Shown: positions 48,601 to 60,171 of the stretch, in pieces
Layout: each line of letters starts with the position of its first letter
How positions within the stretch are numbered: the stretch's first letter is position 1
Origin: Solen grandis
Taxonomy: Eukaryota; Mollusca; Bivalvia; Adapedonta; Solenidae
NCBI GenBank assembly: GCA_021229015.1
Contig: CM037787.1
Span: 34,609,874-34,673,873, forward strand
Length of the DNA: 64,000 bases
Direction of reading: 5' to 3'
Translations under genes and position numbers: made by a program
The notes under the pieces: model-generated
The model's database searches: none
Seen by the model: only the letters and a program-made list of their open reading frames with translations
Told to the model about the DNA's origin: nothing

Positions 48601-51600
48601 GTTTGACTATAGGACTACAGGCAGCCAGATTGGAGTAAGTGGCCATTTAACGGTAAACAGAACAAAAGAGAGCAATAGATTCATTCCATAACAACAGAAT
48701 AAGGGGCCATGGCACTTTAAACAACAAAAGAATGTAACAAAAGAAATGGCCCCATAACTCCAGAAATATTACAAAAATGGTGATATACATTTGAAGCCCT
48801 ATAGATATCCATTTTATACTTGCTTCATATTTTAAGATTCAAAAGACCAGTTCACATGTTCTGTACCATAACTCTGACATTTGACTTCAATAAATTTTCC
48901 AAAAATCTACATTTTCTTGAGCTGTTCTGGAACTTTTGTTGCATTTGTTGGAGATTTTATACAATTTTTATCGGTCTGATTGTTAGTTAACACAATAAGT
49001 TACATAACTCTTTCCCTGATATTGACAAAATTTTGCCTCTTTTGCCTTTAGGCAATAAAGCAAATTGTTCATTCTCTTGAATGTCTTTCTTCCGATTACT
49101 TTTGAAATTATACAGAACCTGTACAACTTTAGTCAAGTTTTACAGATCATACTGCAAGATGCATTTATGAGTCTGTTCTTTGTATTAAAAAAATTATGCC
49201 CCTTTTTTGCATAATTGCTTTTCCCTATCAAAAGGGAAGCTTCAAATAGTGACTACATGGTTGGTTGAGCAGCCTACCCATGGACTTGGATGTCCTGGAT
49301 ATAATTGCCTTAAATGCCTGTGCACTATTCTGACCACCACTTGATCTTTGTCCACATAAATTCTACAAATAAACAGGGTTCACTCTAGAAATGATATCAG
49401 TGGGGTCAAAGGGCCCACTGTTGGCAAAAAAGTGGGGACATTCCCAAAAACACAGGGGTCAATACAAAATATATCTTAACAAACAGAAAGTGACTTCATG
49501 CCTCTTAAATGTCTTTCATTATTGCTAGTGTCTTTGAAACATCCATTAACTATGAAGTAAACTAAAACTTTATAACTTTTTTAAATCTTTGAACTTTTTA
49601 AGTCTGTTGAACAACATCATGTTTTGGTTATGACAATCAATCACTGTCATTAGCCATTAAAAGCCTTCTGTGCTTCTTCTCTTTCCAGTATTTAAGGGCA
49701 CTTTTGAAGTCAAATTTATATACGGCTGCAGAAAATTTGGGTTTCATTTATTCAACTTTCAGTTCACTCACATGATCCCTACTTTCTGCATACCTGGTTA
49801 GCATATTTGAACGAAAGTGCATTGATCCTTCTTAGGGAATTTTGTTTATTTATTCAGATTTTATTTTGCATATGAACATAAAAATAAAATATACTTTTAT
49901 TGTTATCGTATTTGAACCTAGAAAACTTTTCAAGCTAAGTGTTGCTTACTTTCTTGTGACAAACTAACAGTAATTGTATCTGATATATCCGTTCAACTAT
50001 CGGCTGGGGGCCTCTTTTATCATTATTTTCCACTAATTTATTATTATTTTCATCACTTCTTGTCTTTTGTTGTTCAACTATAGTCAAAAGCGTCTTTCGC
50101 TTTCATTTTTCAGCCATCTTTGCAAATTACAAATTGGAAAAGAAACGCCGATTTTGATTGGTCGTAATATGCAAACATGATGAAAATATCGCTATCACAG
50201 CCAATCAGAGATGCTTTAATAAAAGCGGTTATAATTTTGATAGTGCACTTGATTATGCAATATTATATGATCAGAATAATGTTCCAGTTGTCGACGCTTT
50301 TCTTCTTGGCAGATTGTGTGCCCGATTGGCGCATTACCAGTGTAACAGTCAAGTTTTTCCCCACCCAGTCAGTTTTTTCCCCCCTCTTTTTTTAGCTCAC
50401 CTGAGCACGTGTGCTCAGGATGAGCTTTTAGGATCGATGAATGTCCGTCGTCCGTCCGTCCGTCCGTCCGTCCGTCGTCCGTCGTCCACAATTTGTTCGT
50501 TTGCACTCTAGCATCTTCATTTTATGAGCAATTATCTTCAAACTTTAAAATAATGTATATAACCATAAAATCTCGGCCAAGTTCGATTATGGCTGATATC
50601 GGAACATTAGGTCAGGAGTTATGCCCCTTTTAAAATTCAAAAAAGCCAGATTTCACATTGTTTGCACTCTAGCATCTTCATTTCAAGAGCAATTATCTTC
50701 AAACTTTATATCAATGTTTATAACCATAAAATCACGGCCAAGTTCGATTATGGCTGATATCGTACCATTAGGTCAGGAGTTATGCCCCTTTTAATATTAA
50801 AAAAATGCCATATTTCAAGTTGTTTACACTCTAGCATCTTCATCTTTTGAGCAATCCTCTTCAAACTTTATGGCAATGCTTATGACCATAATGTCTCGAT
50901 TGAGTTCGATTATGGCTGAGATTCATCAATTAGGTCAGGAGTTACGCCCCTTTTAATATTAAAAAAAATGCCATATTTCACTTTGTTTACACTCTAGCAT
51001 CTTCATCTTTTCAGCAATCATCTTCAAACTTTATGGCAATGCTTATGACCATAATGTCTCGATTGAGTTCGATTATGGCTGAGATTCAGTTGATTAGGTC
51101 AGGAGTTAAGCCCCTTTTAATATAAAAAAAATGCCATATTTCACGTTGTTTACACTCTAGCATCTTCATCTTTTGAGCAATCATCTTCAAACTTTATGAC
51201 ATTGTTAATGACCATAATGTCTCGATTGAGTTCAATTGTGGCTGAGATGGGTCATTTAGGTCAGGAGTTATACGCCTTTTAATGCAAAAAATGCAAGATT
51301 TCACTTTATTTATTCTCTACCAACTTCTTTTTTTTAACAATCATTTATAAACTTTAAGACAATGTTTATGCCCATAATCTCACAATCGGGTTCAATTATA
51401 ACTGATATAGACTTGTAAATTTAGGAGTTATGCCCATTTCACCATAAAAAAAAGCCAGATTTCACTTTCACACTCAAGCATCTTTATTTCTTAAGCAATC
51501 ATCTTTCTCAGGTGAGCGACCAAGGGCCATCTTGGCCCTCTTGTTTAAGGTTTCTGAGGTGGGGAAATTCTGGACTAGTCAGTTTTTTCCGCCCTGTCAT

Positions 51601-54600
51601 TTAGATTGTATTGATGGACAGTCAGTTTTTTCCCCCCTGTCATGTAGATTGAGCATGAAGGGAAATTCTGGCCTAGTCATTTTTTCCCCCCTGTCATTTA
51701 GATTGTGGATGGTGGGGAAATTCTTGACCAGTCAGTTTTTTCCCCCCTATCTAATATATTGTGCGAGATGGTGGGGAAATTCTTGACCAGTCAGTTTTTT
51801 CCCCCCTGTCATGTAGATTGAGCAAAGGGAAATTGGCCTAGTCATTTTTCCTTTTTCTATGGGAAATTTAGATTATTATGCTCAATCTACCTGAAGGGGG
51901 AAAAACTGACTAGACCAGAATTTCCCCGCCTTCATGCTCAATCTACATGACAGGTGGGAAAAAACTGACTGGTCCAGAATTTCCCCACCATCACCACAAT
52001 CTAAATGACAGGGGGGGAAAAACTGACTAGGCCAGAATTTCCCTGACTTCATGCTCAATCTACATGACAGGGGGGAAAAAACTGACTGGTCCAGAGTTTC
52101 CCCACCATCAATACAATCTAAATGACAAGGGGAAAAAACTGACTAAGCCAAAATTTCCCCATTTCATGCTCAATCTATAAGATAGGGGGGAAAAAACTGA
52201 CTGGTCCAGAATTTCCCCACCATCATGCACAATATATTAGATAGAGGGGGTGGAAAAACTGACTAGTCCAGAATTTACCCACCTCAGAAACCTTAAAAAA
52301 AAGAGGGGGGAAAAAACTGACTGGGTGGGAAAAAAACTGACTGGTCAGATTTTTCCCCGGGGAAGAAACTGACTGGGGAAAAACTGACTGTTACACCTGT
52401 ACCGGCATTTTCTTTGCAGGAAACAATATTTCTATGCGCCAAATACGCAAAGGTGCATTCTAGAATGAACCCTGCATAAAACTTTCATGCATCATTTACA
52501 ACAGACTATTGAATTCAGCGAACTTATTGTCAATATATGAATTTTAGTTCTATTTAGTGTGACAAGGCCCTTTCCAGTAGGGGACCTTTATTGCTTTGCA
52601 ATAGTCTTACTTGTTATAAAAGTCATGCTTCACAAAATAGAGTAGGCTGTAGATGAAAAGTGCTATATCTTGATTAGCCTCTGAAAACACAAATGCAACT
52701 TTGCACACATATTGGCTGAAGGTTTATCATCAGTGAAAGGCACATCTTTTTCTCTAAGATTGTTCACAAGTAAAGGCACCACAGGAAAGTGCATTTATCT
52801 ATTATTTAAAAAAAAAAGAAGAAAACTGTGATTAATGTGATGATCCATTATTGATTCATTTGTACATGTACACTCACTTTTATCTATTATAATTTTTTAT
52901 GTCTTTTTATTTCTTTTCTATACCATGATCATATTTTCAAATCTAAGAGTGTTCTACCATATTTACAGAATGTATGATAACCTGAGGATGTTACTTGCAA
53001 ATAGTATTATAAGATTAGTTGCAACTAAGTATTATATTTTCTAATTACAGACAGATTTCCGTGTGTTCTGGATGTTAAGCAAGATGCAGGAGCAGCCAGA
53101 ACTGGCACAGGTGGATAAGCTGAACCCAGTAAGTACACTGACCTGCTGGGGGCATTTGATTGTTAGATTTTGTTTTAGATAAAGTCTTGATTTACAATCT
53201 GTCATTTCTCTCTCTGTATATTTTTACTATAAGTTTCCTGAACAAGTTAATATCACTAATGAAAGTACTCTCAGGTAATGCAGTTTGTGTTTATAATATT
53301 AATTTCGTTGAAAAGATTCAGAATTAATCATTTGGCCATGTAGTGTTTTCTTTCCTTTTGGATTTAAGATAGAATGATTAATTTTTAGTTCGACTATTTG
53401 AAGAATATGAGAGCTATTGTAGTTGCCCTGGCGTTGGCATCGGTGTTGGCGTGGCAGCTTTTGGTTAAAGTTTTGCATGCAAGTTACTATCAACCTTATA
53501 TCTCAATAACCATTTATGGTATTGACTTGAAAGTTCATAAATATGTTCAGGGGCATCAGACAACCAAGGTAGATAACTCTTGACTGAATTCAATATGAAT
53601 TATGGCCCCTTTTTTAGCTCACCTGAGCATAGCTCAGGGTGAGCTTTTGGGATACTTGATTGTCCGTCGTGCGTCGCCCGTCGTCCGTCAACAATTTTGA
53701 TGTTTACACACTAGAGGCCACAATTTTGATCCAATCTTCCTCAAACTTGGTCAGAATGTTTGTCTTGATAATACTTGAACCTTTCGAAATGGGTCAGGTT
53801 GGATCAAAAAGTAGGTCAGTAGATCAAATCTTAGAACAATCTTGTTTACACACTAGAGGCCACAATTTTGATCCAATCTTCCTCAAACTTGGTCAGAATG
53901 TTTGTCATGATGATATCTTGAACCAGTTTGAAAATGGGTGGGGCTGGACAGAAAAGTAGGTCAGTAGGTCAAATCTTAGAAAAATCTTGTTTATACTCTG
54001 AGGGCAACATTTTTGGTCCAATCTTCCTTAAACTTTGGCAGAATGTTTGTCATGATGATATCTTTTGTGAATGGGGTCAGAAAATTCCTGAACATTGTTT
54101 CACCTCATCATCTTTTTTCTTAAGCAATCTGTTTTGTACAGGCAATGAATGATACTTTTCTCAGGTGAGCGAATTAGGGCCATCTTGGCCCTCTTGTAAC
54201 TTAGAAATTTTGGTTAAAGTTGTGCATGCAAGATACTCTCATGCTTGTATCTCAGTATCCAGGCATGCAATTGATTTGAAACATCTTTAATATGTTTAGG
54301 GGTATCATACTTTCGTGGTAGGTAACTCTTGATAGAATATGATACAAATTATGGCCCCTTTTTAACTTAGAAATTTTGGTTAAAGTTTTGCATGCAAGAT
54401 ACTCTCATGCTTATATCTTATTACCCAGGTATGCAATTGATTTGAAACATCTTTAATATGTTTAGGGGTATCATACTATAAAGGAAGATAACACTGGATA
54501 GAATATGTTACAAATTATGGCCCCTTTTTAACTTAGAAATATTGGTTAAAGTTAAGCATGCAAGGTACTTTCATGCTAATATCTCAATATCCAGGCATGC

Positions 54601-56679
54601 AATTGATTTGAAACATCTGTAATATGTTTAGGGGTATCATACTATAAAGGAAGATAACACTTGATGGAATATATTAAAAATTATGACCCCCTTTTAACTT
54701 AGAATTTTGGTTAAATTTTTGCATTCAAGCTACTATCCAGCTTATATCTCAGAAATTGCTTGTGGAATTGACTAGAAAGTTAAGGAGTATCCTCAGGGGC
54801 ATCAGAAAACCAAGAAGGATAACTTTTGAACTGAATTTTATGCAAATTATGGCCCTTTTCTTGCTTGGATTTTTGGTTAATATTTTGCATGCACAGTGTT
54901 ATTATACTTTTGTCTCAGTAACTAGGCATGGGATTGATTCATAAAAATATTAAGGGGTATCAGACTATCAAGGTCTATCATTTTTGACTATTATTATGTA
55001 CAGGGTATGTGAAGGGCAAGAATTGAAATAGATTTCACTTGATTTACCAACAAGCATTTTGAATAGTCAAGCGTGCTGTCCTCTGACAGCTCTTGTCTAG
55101 TTAGCTGGTCTGCAATACACATACTTATTTTCAAGAGAATATTTTAGTATGATCTAATGAAGATCAGATTCCTTGAAATTTTGATAAAGATTTAGAAAAA
55201 GCACGTCCTTAAATCTTAAAAATTAAGAAACTAGAATAAACTTCATAATAAAATTCAGAATCAAATAAAGTTAATTCTTACTTTGTTACAAATAGTGTAG
55301 ATCCATTAAAGGTTCTTTTGTAAAGTGAAATCCAGTATAGCATTGGACCAACATTGGACTCCTGTGAGTTGTTAAGATGCCTTAAGATGAATTTTCACAA
55401 AGAATATAATGTGATTCAATTATGCAGTATCTAGGAAACCCAAAATAAAGTATTACCATATAATGAAGTTCCACTGTACAAATGTGATACACATGTTTCC
55501 AGTACAAGTTTCTTCCCCTAACATACCACCCCTGTAAGAAGGAGACTCTGAAGGAAGTGTTTGAAAACACCCAGGAGCAGGTACGTACAGCAACGTCTTC
55601 ACACTGGCCTCTAAACAAGTTTGGCACTTTGAAAGTAGAACATGAAACTTACATTATCAATTTTAAGTTGGATGGGATTAGATCCACACAGGTCGTGTTG
55701 CGTCTGTCTGTCTCGCTGCAGAGCTTAAGTATTATTTTTCAACTATTATATTAGCATGTACTTTCCCTATCAGTGATAGCTATAGATGCTAAAGAAATGT
55801 TAATCTGAACATTGGTGGAAAAAGATTAAAATTGTGGTCTCTATTTTTTATAAATATCCTTATATCACTTTGTTGATGTTGGGCTACTGTTCCTACTGAC
55901 TTTATACTCATGATAGAATTGTTTCTTAAATAATTGAAATATGTCCCTGAAGTTAGATATTAAAGCAATTTAACAATTCATTAATTCTTGCAAAAATAGA
56001 AATTTGACATTCACAAAGTCTTTATTTTAGAATTGAATGTGAGCCAATTTGCAATGTATGGAAAGGGTTTTGAGAAATTTAGCTGTGTTTACATATGTAA
56101 TTCACTGTTCGTTAGTTCTAGGCATATGAACTCACAATAATATGATGTATGATTCCTGTATTTACAAACTAAACATTGGCAATTGTTTTAAAGTTTTTTT
56201 TTAGCTTGCTATTACTGTGGTATTTGATTTCTTCAAAAATGGTGAAACACATAAAAATATTTCCTGAAATTCAACCCTCGGTCTCATGTTTCCTCTCCTT
56301 ACAGTTTGATGGTTGCCTGTTCTACCACAAACGAGCCCACTACACATTTGGCACATCTCCGCTGGTGGTCTGGTTAAAGCCATACATGGTAACGGAAATG
56401 TTAGGGATAGAGGTGCCGGAGCAGATGATGCAACAGAAACCCGCCAACTACTCGTCATACGCAGTTCATATTCAAGAAGTCAAGGAACGCAAGGAAAAAA
56501 TTGCTGCTGATAGGGAAAAGAGAAGAGAAGACAGAAAATCTAAACGTGGACCAGATAGATCAAAAGACTTCAAAATGGATGTAAGTGTTGAACAGTTTTC
56601 ACAGTTTGGTGCAGTTGCACAGAGAACAAATGATTCAGAACAGATGGAGGCCCAGGCCTCGGGTGCTAATGCAACCTGA
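42679..56679 (+). CDS. SNUPN: Snurportin-1 (SNUPN), complete, 8 coding exons
   Basis: Snurportin-1 is the import adaptor that binds the trimethylguanosine cap of spliceosomal snRNPs and hands them to importin-beta. Exons: 42679-42836, 43319-43472, 44373-44477, 45011-45110, 48110-48207, 53051-53128, 55503-55580, 56305-56679; all GT/AG, phase-consistent, 381 aa (human 360). The N-terminus [24 protein letters not shown] matches the human MEELSQALASSFSV. The importin-beta-binding region has [12 protein letters not shown] (residues 54-65) followed by an acidic run. Cap-binding domain landmarks: LSEWMVDVP with Trp110, [33 protein letters not shown]-like [31 protein letters not shown] with Trp280, which aligns with the human cap-stacking Trp276. 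The C-terminal tail (about 310-347) is Lys/Arg/Glu-rich and longer than in human. Introns are full of repeats; the coding sequence looks intact. Confidence 0.96.
42966..43157 (+). mobile_element. Diverged SINE in SNUPN intron 1
   Basis: B-box relic GGTTAGATCCTCAGCTACGAC, then CATACCAAAGTTGTGAAAAAT, then CTCCAAATGACTGAAATACTG and TTAACTCAACAAAC. It follows the SINE at 43956-44267 block by block with deletions, so it is an older copy. Confidence 0.7.
43956..44267 (+). mobile_element. Full-length tRNA-headed SINE with 15-bp target duplication
   Basis: Flanked by TAAGCACAGACTTGA (43941-43955) and TAAGCACAGAGTTGA (44268-44282), one mismatch in 15. The head (from 43958) has an A box GGCCGAGTGGTTTGAGCG, a loop with TGG in the anticodon position, and B box GGGTTCGATCCCC. 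The body contains GGTATCAGGATAATGTGACTG and the 3' end is ACTGAAATACTGT...AACAAACAAACAAAG. This tail is characteristic of molluscan SINEs. It lies in SNUPN intron 2, shortly before exon 3. Confidence 0.88.
44821..44983. mobile_element. TTAA-flanked MITE, TIR GGTGGTGTCCCTGTAATGG
   Basis: CTTAAGGTGGTGTCCCTGTAA...GGTTCCGCTACA is mirrored by TGTAGTGGAACCATTACAGGG...CACCTTAAG (163 bp in all). Both ends contain TTAA, suggesting piggyBac-type targeting; the termini differ from the CCCTTTCCC MITE. It ends 27 bp before SNUPN exon 4. Confidence 0.75.
45223..46050 (+). mobile_element. 5' part of a Tigger/pogo-type element
   Basis: TA + CAGTCAAACTTGTAATAGCGG opens the element, followed by repeated AAGCGGTCAC phrases, as in Tigger/pogo termini (TA target, CAGT start). 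An N-terminal HTH frame (45823-46050) follows. The opposite TIR was not found, so the 3' part, including the DDE core, is missing. Confidence 0.65.
45823..46050 (+). pseudogene. Tigger/pogo transposase fragment, CENP-B-type HTH
   Basis: 75 codons and a stop. The span [27 protein letters not shown], then [18 protein letters not shown] follows the CENP-B/pogo N-terminal HTH pattern (KR..LTLE.K..V....G.S...LA..F....TQI.NI.K....). In transposases this region binds the TIR. The second HTH and the DDE/D catalytic domain are absent after the stop, so it cannot be an active transposase. It is intronic in SNUPN. Expression as an exon is not excluded but nothing supports it. Confidence 0.6.
46905..47636 (+). 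mobile_element. 5'-truncated HINE-like element E in SNUPN intron 4
   Basis: About three and a half units of roughly 180 bp (CTTATGGGCCACTACCAAG; GGTGATAAATGACCCC; AGGCCTAGAGCTTAG) end in CTCAGGTGAGCGATTCAGGG then CATCATGGCCCTCTTGT. The AGCTCACCTGAGC 5' end is missing. The open frame on - at 46854-47270 is internally repetitive because of the units. Confidence 0.7.
48317..48583 (+). mobile_element. SINE with 10-bp target duplication
   Basis: ACCAGAGGGG occurs at 48306-48315 and 48584-48593. Between them are a B box GGGTTCGAATCCC, the block GTAGGTCAGTAGTTCTACCC, and a tail with GACTGAAATACTGTCGAAGCG. The host is another repeat: GTCCCCTAGAAGGT before and GGGGACTATAGGTTTG after join to a phrase also seen near 60196-60213. 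Confidence 0.75.
50338..52399. mobile_element. Giant palindromic element, GTCAGTTTTTTCCCC arms, nested in 49374-52474
   Basis: Begins CAGTGTAACAGTC and ends GACTGTTACACCTG. The left arm carries repeats of AGTCAGTTTTTTCCCCCC and GGGGAAATTCTGG; the right arm (51890-52395) carries their reverse complements (GGGGGGAAAAAACTGACT, CCAGAATTTCCCC). The turn is near 51850-51880. TAC on both sides may be a 3-bp target duplication. Element C is inserted in its left arm. Confidence 0.75.
50394..51543 (+). mobile_element. HINE-like element C, nested in the palindrome's left arm
   Basis: Starts AGCTCACCTGAGCACGTGTG after seven T, then a (GTCC)n tract, then six units of about 170 bp (CACTCTAGCATCTTCATTTT; GCAATTATCTTCAAACTT; GTTCGATTATGGCTGA; TTAGGTCAGGAGTTATGCCC). 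It ends CTCAGGTGAGCGACCAAGGG, CATCTTGGCCCTCTTG. The right arm of the host palindrome keeps the unoccupied sequence, so both edges are placed to within the T run. Confidence 0.8.
53460..55010 (+). repeat. Satellite-like array, about 170-bp units, interrupted by element D
   Basis: Units share TTAGAAATTTTGGTTAAAG, TTTTGCATGCAAG, TATGTTTAGGGGTATCA and ATTATGGCCCCTTTTT. Partial units flank the insertion at 53616-54197. It is the same family as 720-1110 and 3084-3258 in reverse orientation. It lies in SNUPN intron 6. Confidence 0.75.
53616..54197 (+). mobile_element. HINE-like element D in the SNUPN intron 6 satellite
   Basis: Same termini and unit as element A (28224-29131), with two to three tandem units instead of about six. 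It is flanked by TATGGCCCCTTTTTT on the left and AACTTAGAAATTTTGG on the right. Neighbouring satellite units carry GGCCCCTTTTTAACTTAG without it, which fixes its edges. Confidence 0.8.
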
Positions 56680-58221
56680 TTTTAGCTTACTGTGATCATA
56701 ATGATGAGCAGATATTTTTTATGGTCTCAGCTAGCAGCCTCTGATAAGATGATTATTGGATCAGTATAGAGCATCAGAAAAAATATCCAGTTCCAGTGGG
56801 GTTCATGCATAAAAACATAGGGTAGGAAGTCTAGCCCTGCGTTCAGTTAACTGTAACGCTGTCAACTGTAATGGATATGGTTCTCTGTTGACACTCTATA
56901 TGCTACGATAAAGCAAGGATGCAAGTGTGAACGTTTGGGACTTTTAGCGTAACTGAACACAGGGTAGGTCTCTGTTGTGTTATGGTTAATGCCTCTTGGT
57001 GTGTATCTTTGTTTTTCTTATTAATTACCCTGTCAGTTTGTAAACATGAGAAGAATATTACTTTGCAATTTTATTATCTTTATTGGCTGCATAATTCCTT
57101 TTATAATGACTTAAAAATTATATTTCAATAGAGTGCATATCAGTTACAATGTTGTATTTTGAAGATCTGTCTATAATATACATTTACCAGTGGTAAATTT
57201 GTCCACTTATACACTAAGTGTGAAATCATGCCATTTTATCAATGAAATGCTGAAGGTATGCAAATTTATTTTAAATTTGACGCGATTTTTTTCTATTATG
57301 AATTTTGTAAACAAAAGGAAAATATTTTCCTGATATTCTTGTACCATAATATGGTGTGTAATGATATACTGCTTGTTTTATACTTTTCCATGTATTACAA
57401 TCAGTTTGGTAAAGTCTTTTTATTCTTCCTGGAAATATTTTATCAGTGTTCAATGAAAGAGTTTTAAAACCATTATCTGTTAAACTTTGTTGCATTTTGA
57501 GTGACCATGAAGTATAGAATTTTAGGCTTTTCAGTCTTAAATGTTGCAAGCAGAGTTCTGTCCAAAATTGATAAAATGTTTATATGAAAGAATATCAGTG
57601 GTAGATGGCTGTTTACAATAGCCTGATATTGTGCCACTTGATCTGAACCAAGGAAAGGAATTCAAAAAGCTAGAGAGTTTCCATTTTAATTGCAAAAATG
57701 ATAGTTAACAGCAAATAATCTTAAGCAAAGGGAACATAATTTTGAAATATACCAAATACGTTCTGTCCAGAAATTGAATGCTTTCATTGGATGCACAGAG
57801 GTCCATTTGGTTATTGGTTATATTTCCATGAAAGAATCAGATATATGAGAGGATAATCCCTGGGGCTTTGTACATGTAAAATGTTACCTTACGTCAATGT
57901 ATATACAATATTTTTAATTCACTGCCTTTGGTCCTTATATTTTAAAGAGATGTTGGGAAATGCTTTTATCTTCTTGTGTAACAATGTCCTAGAGCAGATA
58001 CCTTTGTTTGGGAGACTTGGCCTGAAGGACAGCATAAACTTCTTCTATATGAAAATGACTAGAGGCTCAGGAAGTTGTCTTATTCCCTGTATATACTCAT
58101 TAACAAGATCATTATCCATCATTTATGGTTCTATATATAAGAATATTGTCAGTTTGCTTACACTCCTTCCATTTCAGTCATCTGATGTTTTGCATGATCA
58201 AGTTGACAGAAAATATTTTAT

Positions 58222-58436
58222 TTAACCCTTTCCCTCATATAGACTCATTTTGACGCACTCAATAGGTACCACATAAAGCCTCATCTGCAGAAAACCACAG
58301 TTAAACCTTACCAAATTTAATTACAAAATCCTCATTTCCTGACCACTGAGGAGCAGCAAACAGCATAAAACCTGATCTGGTTTTATGTTGTTCACATAGG
58401 TCTTTTCATGGTGTCCTCTATGAGGGAAAGGATTAA
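58222..58436 (-). mobile_element. piggyBac-like hairpin MITE, copy 6, hairpin deleted
   Basis: 215 bp with TTAA at both ends. The centre reads CATAAAACCTGATCTGGTTTTATG: the inner stem-loop is gone, with a junction different from copy 5. It lies in what is probably the SNUPN 3' UTR, between the stop (56679) and the AATAAA at 58612. Confidence 0.82.
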
Positions 58437-58611
58437 AAAACAGCAACAGCATTTTAGTGACATTGAATTAGGATATGACTTGGCAAAGCTTTATATCACA
58501 AACATCCAAACTTGAATGCATATAAAATGCATGAATGACATGTTCAATTTACCTTGTTTTGTTAATACATACTTGATCCTATAATGCAACTGTTTTCTGT
58601 TTCAAAATTTC

Positions 58612-58617
58612 AATAAA
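58612..58617 (+). terminator. Candidate SNUPN polyadenylation signal
   Basis: AATAAA followed within about 30 nt by a GT-rich stretch (GTTTAGATGTTTGTGTTTTG). If used, the 3' UTR would be about 1.95 kb and would contain MITE copy 6. No transcript evidence is available here. Confidence 0.45.
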
Positions 58618-58735
58618 GATATGGAATCACGTTTAGATGTTTGTGTTTTGATTTCTTTGCCAGTCAGATACCAATATACATGTATATAACTTATCCAGAT
58701 ATATTTTTAATAGTTAGATAATCAACAGATGGGCA

Positions 58736-59225
58736 GTTGACATCCACTGATGTTGTCCACTCTCTAACTTTAACAAACATGAACCAATCTTTACCAAACT
58801 TGGTCTCAGTGTATATGGGCACAAATCTCAACCAAGATCTTGGCCAAGTTTGATAACCCACCAGAATGTCCAAGACACTCCAGAGTTACCACCCTTGAAT
58901 TGATAATAATTGCTAAATTAACAGTATCCGTTCTCAAACTCTAAAAAGCATGAACCAATCTTTACCAAACTTGATCTTAATGTATATGGGCACAATATCT
59001 CAGCCATGTTTGATAAGCAGCTAGAATATCTCAGACACTCCAGAGTTACAACCCTTGAATTGATAAAAATTGCTAAATTAACAGTATCCGCTCTCAAACT
59101 CTAAAAAGTATGAACCAGTCTTTACCAAACTTGATCTCAATGTATATGGGCACAATATCTTGGCCAAATTTGATAAGCAGCCAGAATGTCTCAGACACTC
59201 CAGAGTTATGTCCCTTTATACTAAT
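58736..59225 (-). repeat. Three tandem units, 160-171 bp
   Basis: ATGAACCAATCTTTACCAAA recurs near 58780, 58950 and 59110, each followed by TGTATATGGGCACA and CACTCCAGAGTTA. They resemble in style, not in sequence, the tandem cores of the HINE-like elements. No element ends are visible. Confidence 0.7.
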
Positions 59226-59452
59226 CCTCCTCAACATTTGGTTTTGAAAGATTCTCATCTGTAGCAGGGACCAAACGCCTTCATATCTTATCAATGAGAG
59301 CTACCCCTGGAGCATGGCCCTATAATAAAGTTTTTGATGGAATAAAATCAGTTACAGTGTTTTCCCCATAACTAGGTCATAGGTTCGGTCCAAAGTTGAC
59401 TCCATTGTTGAAGCAAATTATCACTAGCATATTTCCTTTAGCTATTTCCTTT

Positions 59453-59625
59453 AGCGCAGCATATTATAAAGGTAGTTCCTGGACTGTTTAGCCTTGTCTC
59501 TGGGTAATGTGGCTGGGTGTGGTATGTCGTTTGTCTAGTGTGTGACATTGCAGTGATGCAGCACAGTATCTGTCTCATGCAGATAAAGTTATCAATGGGA
59601 TATTAAACCTCATCATACAAATAAA
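59453..59625 (+). mobile_element. 5'-truncated SINE
   Basis: GGTAGTTCCTGGACTGTTTAG, GTAATGTGGCTGGGTGTGGTA, CAGCACAGTATCTGTCTCATG and a ATTAAACCTCATCATACAAA tail track the body of the SINE at 43956-44267. The tRNA head is missing. Confidence 0.65.
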
Positions 59626-60171
59626 TTTACCAAGATGTTGTACCATACATATTTCACTTGAATTATCTCACAGATTCTTCAAGAGATTTCATGCCAAAAT
59701 TTCTTTCATCTTTTACTAATGATTTTTAGCAGCAAGATATCAGAGGAGAAAATAATGCAAGTATGATGTATATTTTAGTGAAAATAGCCAAGTTCCTGTT
59801 GTTAAAGAATATCCAAATTTTAATTTTCAAGTTAGTAATTGGAAATAAACATTACTGTCAAATAATTATTTTTTGTTGACATTAGATTTTGTTGCTTATG
59901 TATGAGACAATCCTGGAAATCAACTAAAATTAACCCCATGTGAAAATTAATGAAAACGATTACATTAATATGAAAATCATAATAAGTCTGAAACACAGCT
60001 TGGAGTGTCAACTCTTTGAAAAAAGTATATGACAGTAATGGCAGTACCTGATCTGATAGGATAAATATTTTACCAAACAAAATAAATACAAATCCTCAAT
60101 TGATAGATGATAAAAACAACTTCTTATCAGATCCCATATTCGCAATACATCATAAGAGATATTTCTAATTA

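Larger units (their letters stand above)
49374..52474. mobile_element. hAT-like TIR element hosting two nested insertions
   Basis: Left CAGGGTTCACTCTAGAAATG and right CATTCTAGAATGAACCCTG are inverted with two differences. ATAAA flanks the left end directly and occurs one base beyond the right end. About 1 kb of its own sequence precedes the nested element at 50338. No transposase is readable. It lies in SNUPN intron 5. Confidence 0.75.

Noticed and set aside
53660..54152. ORFs inside element D
   Set aside because: The same frames recur in element A and follow the tandem unit; no protein family is recognised.
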